From an uncultured Lachnospiraceae bacterium (GTDB taxonomy: Bacteria; Bacillota; Clostridia; Lachnospirales; Lachnospiraceae), in contig CAQGLR010000020.1 in assembly GCA_948794795.1 (NCBI GenBank), positions 11,779-75,778 on the forward strand: a stretch of DNA of 64,000 nucleotides, read 5' to 3'. Below are positions 63,481-64,000 of the stretch, in pieces. Both the position numbers and the translations under genes were made by a program. The notes beneath the pieces were generated by a model. That model worked only from the letters and a program-made list of their open reading frames with translations. It ran no database searches and was not told the origin of the DNA. Each line of letters begins with the position of its first letter. Within the stretch, counting starts at the first letter, position 1.

Positions 63481-63849
63481 GCTACGGCACAATGTCATTT
63501 AGTTAAGCAACTCTGCTGTAAATGGAAAGGTTATGGATGTTTTAAAATTGAATATTTCACAAGTTATGTGCCTCTGGCAATTCCAAAATTTTACCAATAG
63601 AAAGCCATGTTGCACATGGCTTTGCACGCATTCCGCTTGGATGGGATACGCAGTGGTGCATAAAGCCCCTATGTTTCTACGAAACATTTAATACGGGGCT
63701 TAAGCACCAGCGTCCCCAAACAGCTGCTTTATGGTAAAACATTTGGAATTTGCCAGAGTAATATAGTCTTTGTGGGATTTTAATTTTCAAACATCATAAA
63801 TCCGTTGTTTATCAGGAGTTGCTTAACTAAATGACATTGCGCTACGGCA
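63481..63849. repeat. Nested foldback repeat
   Basis: The outer inverted ends GCTACGGCACAATGTCATTT and the complement of ATGACATTGCGCTACGGC (63481 on and to 63849) enclose a copy of the 8733-type foldback element (about 63558-63780, inverted ends CTCTGGCAATTCCAAAATTTTACC and GGTAAAACATTTGGAATTTGCCAGAG). One element has apparently inserted in another. Beyond 63850 the remaining sequence has a short TGCCGCAATCCCA / TGGGTTAAGGCAG inverted pair and a likely TATACT -10 box near 63980, probably the promoter of a gene beyond the window. Confidence 0.75.
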
Positions 63850-64000
63850 GAAACGCAATGATGCATAGAATCTTTATGTTAAAAAGAAACTTAAGTTTCT
63901 TTTTAACATTGAAATAAGGCTGCCGCAATCCCACTGGCTTTAGATGGTGGGTTAAGGCAGACAAAAATAAAAAATTGTGGTATACTTTATTTATGGAAAT

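Overview
The window looks like the chromosome of a low-GC, anaerobic, spore-forming member of Clostridia, most likely a Lachnospiraceae-type gut bacterium. Pointers are a T-box-controlled pheST operon, a type III glutamine synthetase, the yicC-remA-gmk-rpoZ block, a CotF-like coat protein, a VanZ-like protein, an anaerobic sulfatase-maturating radical SAM enzyme, several cell-wall amidases and many small foldback repeats. No rRNA, CRISPR array or complete prophage was seen. Two tRNA genes (Glu-CTC, Gly-CCC) are present.

Layout. 1-11.4 kb: the end of an unidentified gene, a nuclease-domain remnant, a chemotaxis receptor, a YyaL-type protein, a GH2 glycosidase, an iron-sulfur flavoprotein, a cupin, an aldo/keto reductase remnant, a LysR regulator and a HIT protein, with two miniature inverted-repeat elements. 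11.5-15.6 kb: T-box leader, pheS, pheT. 16-18.5 kb: four small membrane-associated proteins. 18.6-33.1 kb: an AT-rich accessory island. It holds a MacB/BceAB-like ABC transporter, a decayed IS1182-type element, and a putative RiPP (ribosomally made, modified peptide) locus: a 65-residue Cys-containing precursor, two radical SAM/SPASM enzymes, a cytoplasmic subtilisin-like protease and an ABC exporter. An XRE plus LytTR regulator pair follows. Two ~68-bp direct repeats (19285 and 33039) bracket this block. 33.7-45.7 kb: conserved core genes (glnN with a likely leader terminator, an AI-2E-type permease, yicC, remA, gmk, rpoZ, lepB, an amidase, comFB-like, rpsB, tsf), interrupted at 42-43.8 kb by transposase debris. 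46-48 kb: a HAD phosphatase and an amidase.

48.1-58.7 kb: a sulfur-ester utilisation island. A LacI regulator and an anaerobic sulfatase-maturating enzyme diverge from a sulfonate/sulfate-ester-type ABC importer (ATPase, permease, lipoprotein), an alkyl-sulfatase of the metallo-beta-lactamase fold, and a Cys-type arylsulfatase. Four LacI/cre-like palindromes (50516, 50617, 51441, 51545) lie between the two arms, so the unit is probably co-regulated: import, hydrolysis, and activation of the sulfatase by formylglycine formation. 59-64 kb: tRNA-Gly, a CotF-like protein, a hybrid histidine kinase, an SH3/NlpC-P60 wall hydrolase and a nested repeat.

The best candidate for an undescribed system is the 25.2-30.8 kb RiPP locus. 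The class of the product cannot be fixed from sequence alone. All family assignments were made by reading motifs, without database searches.
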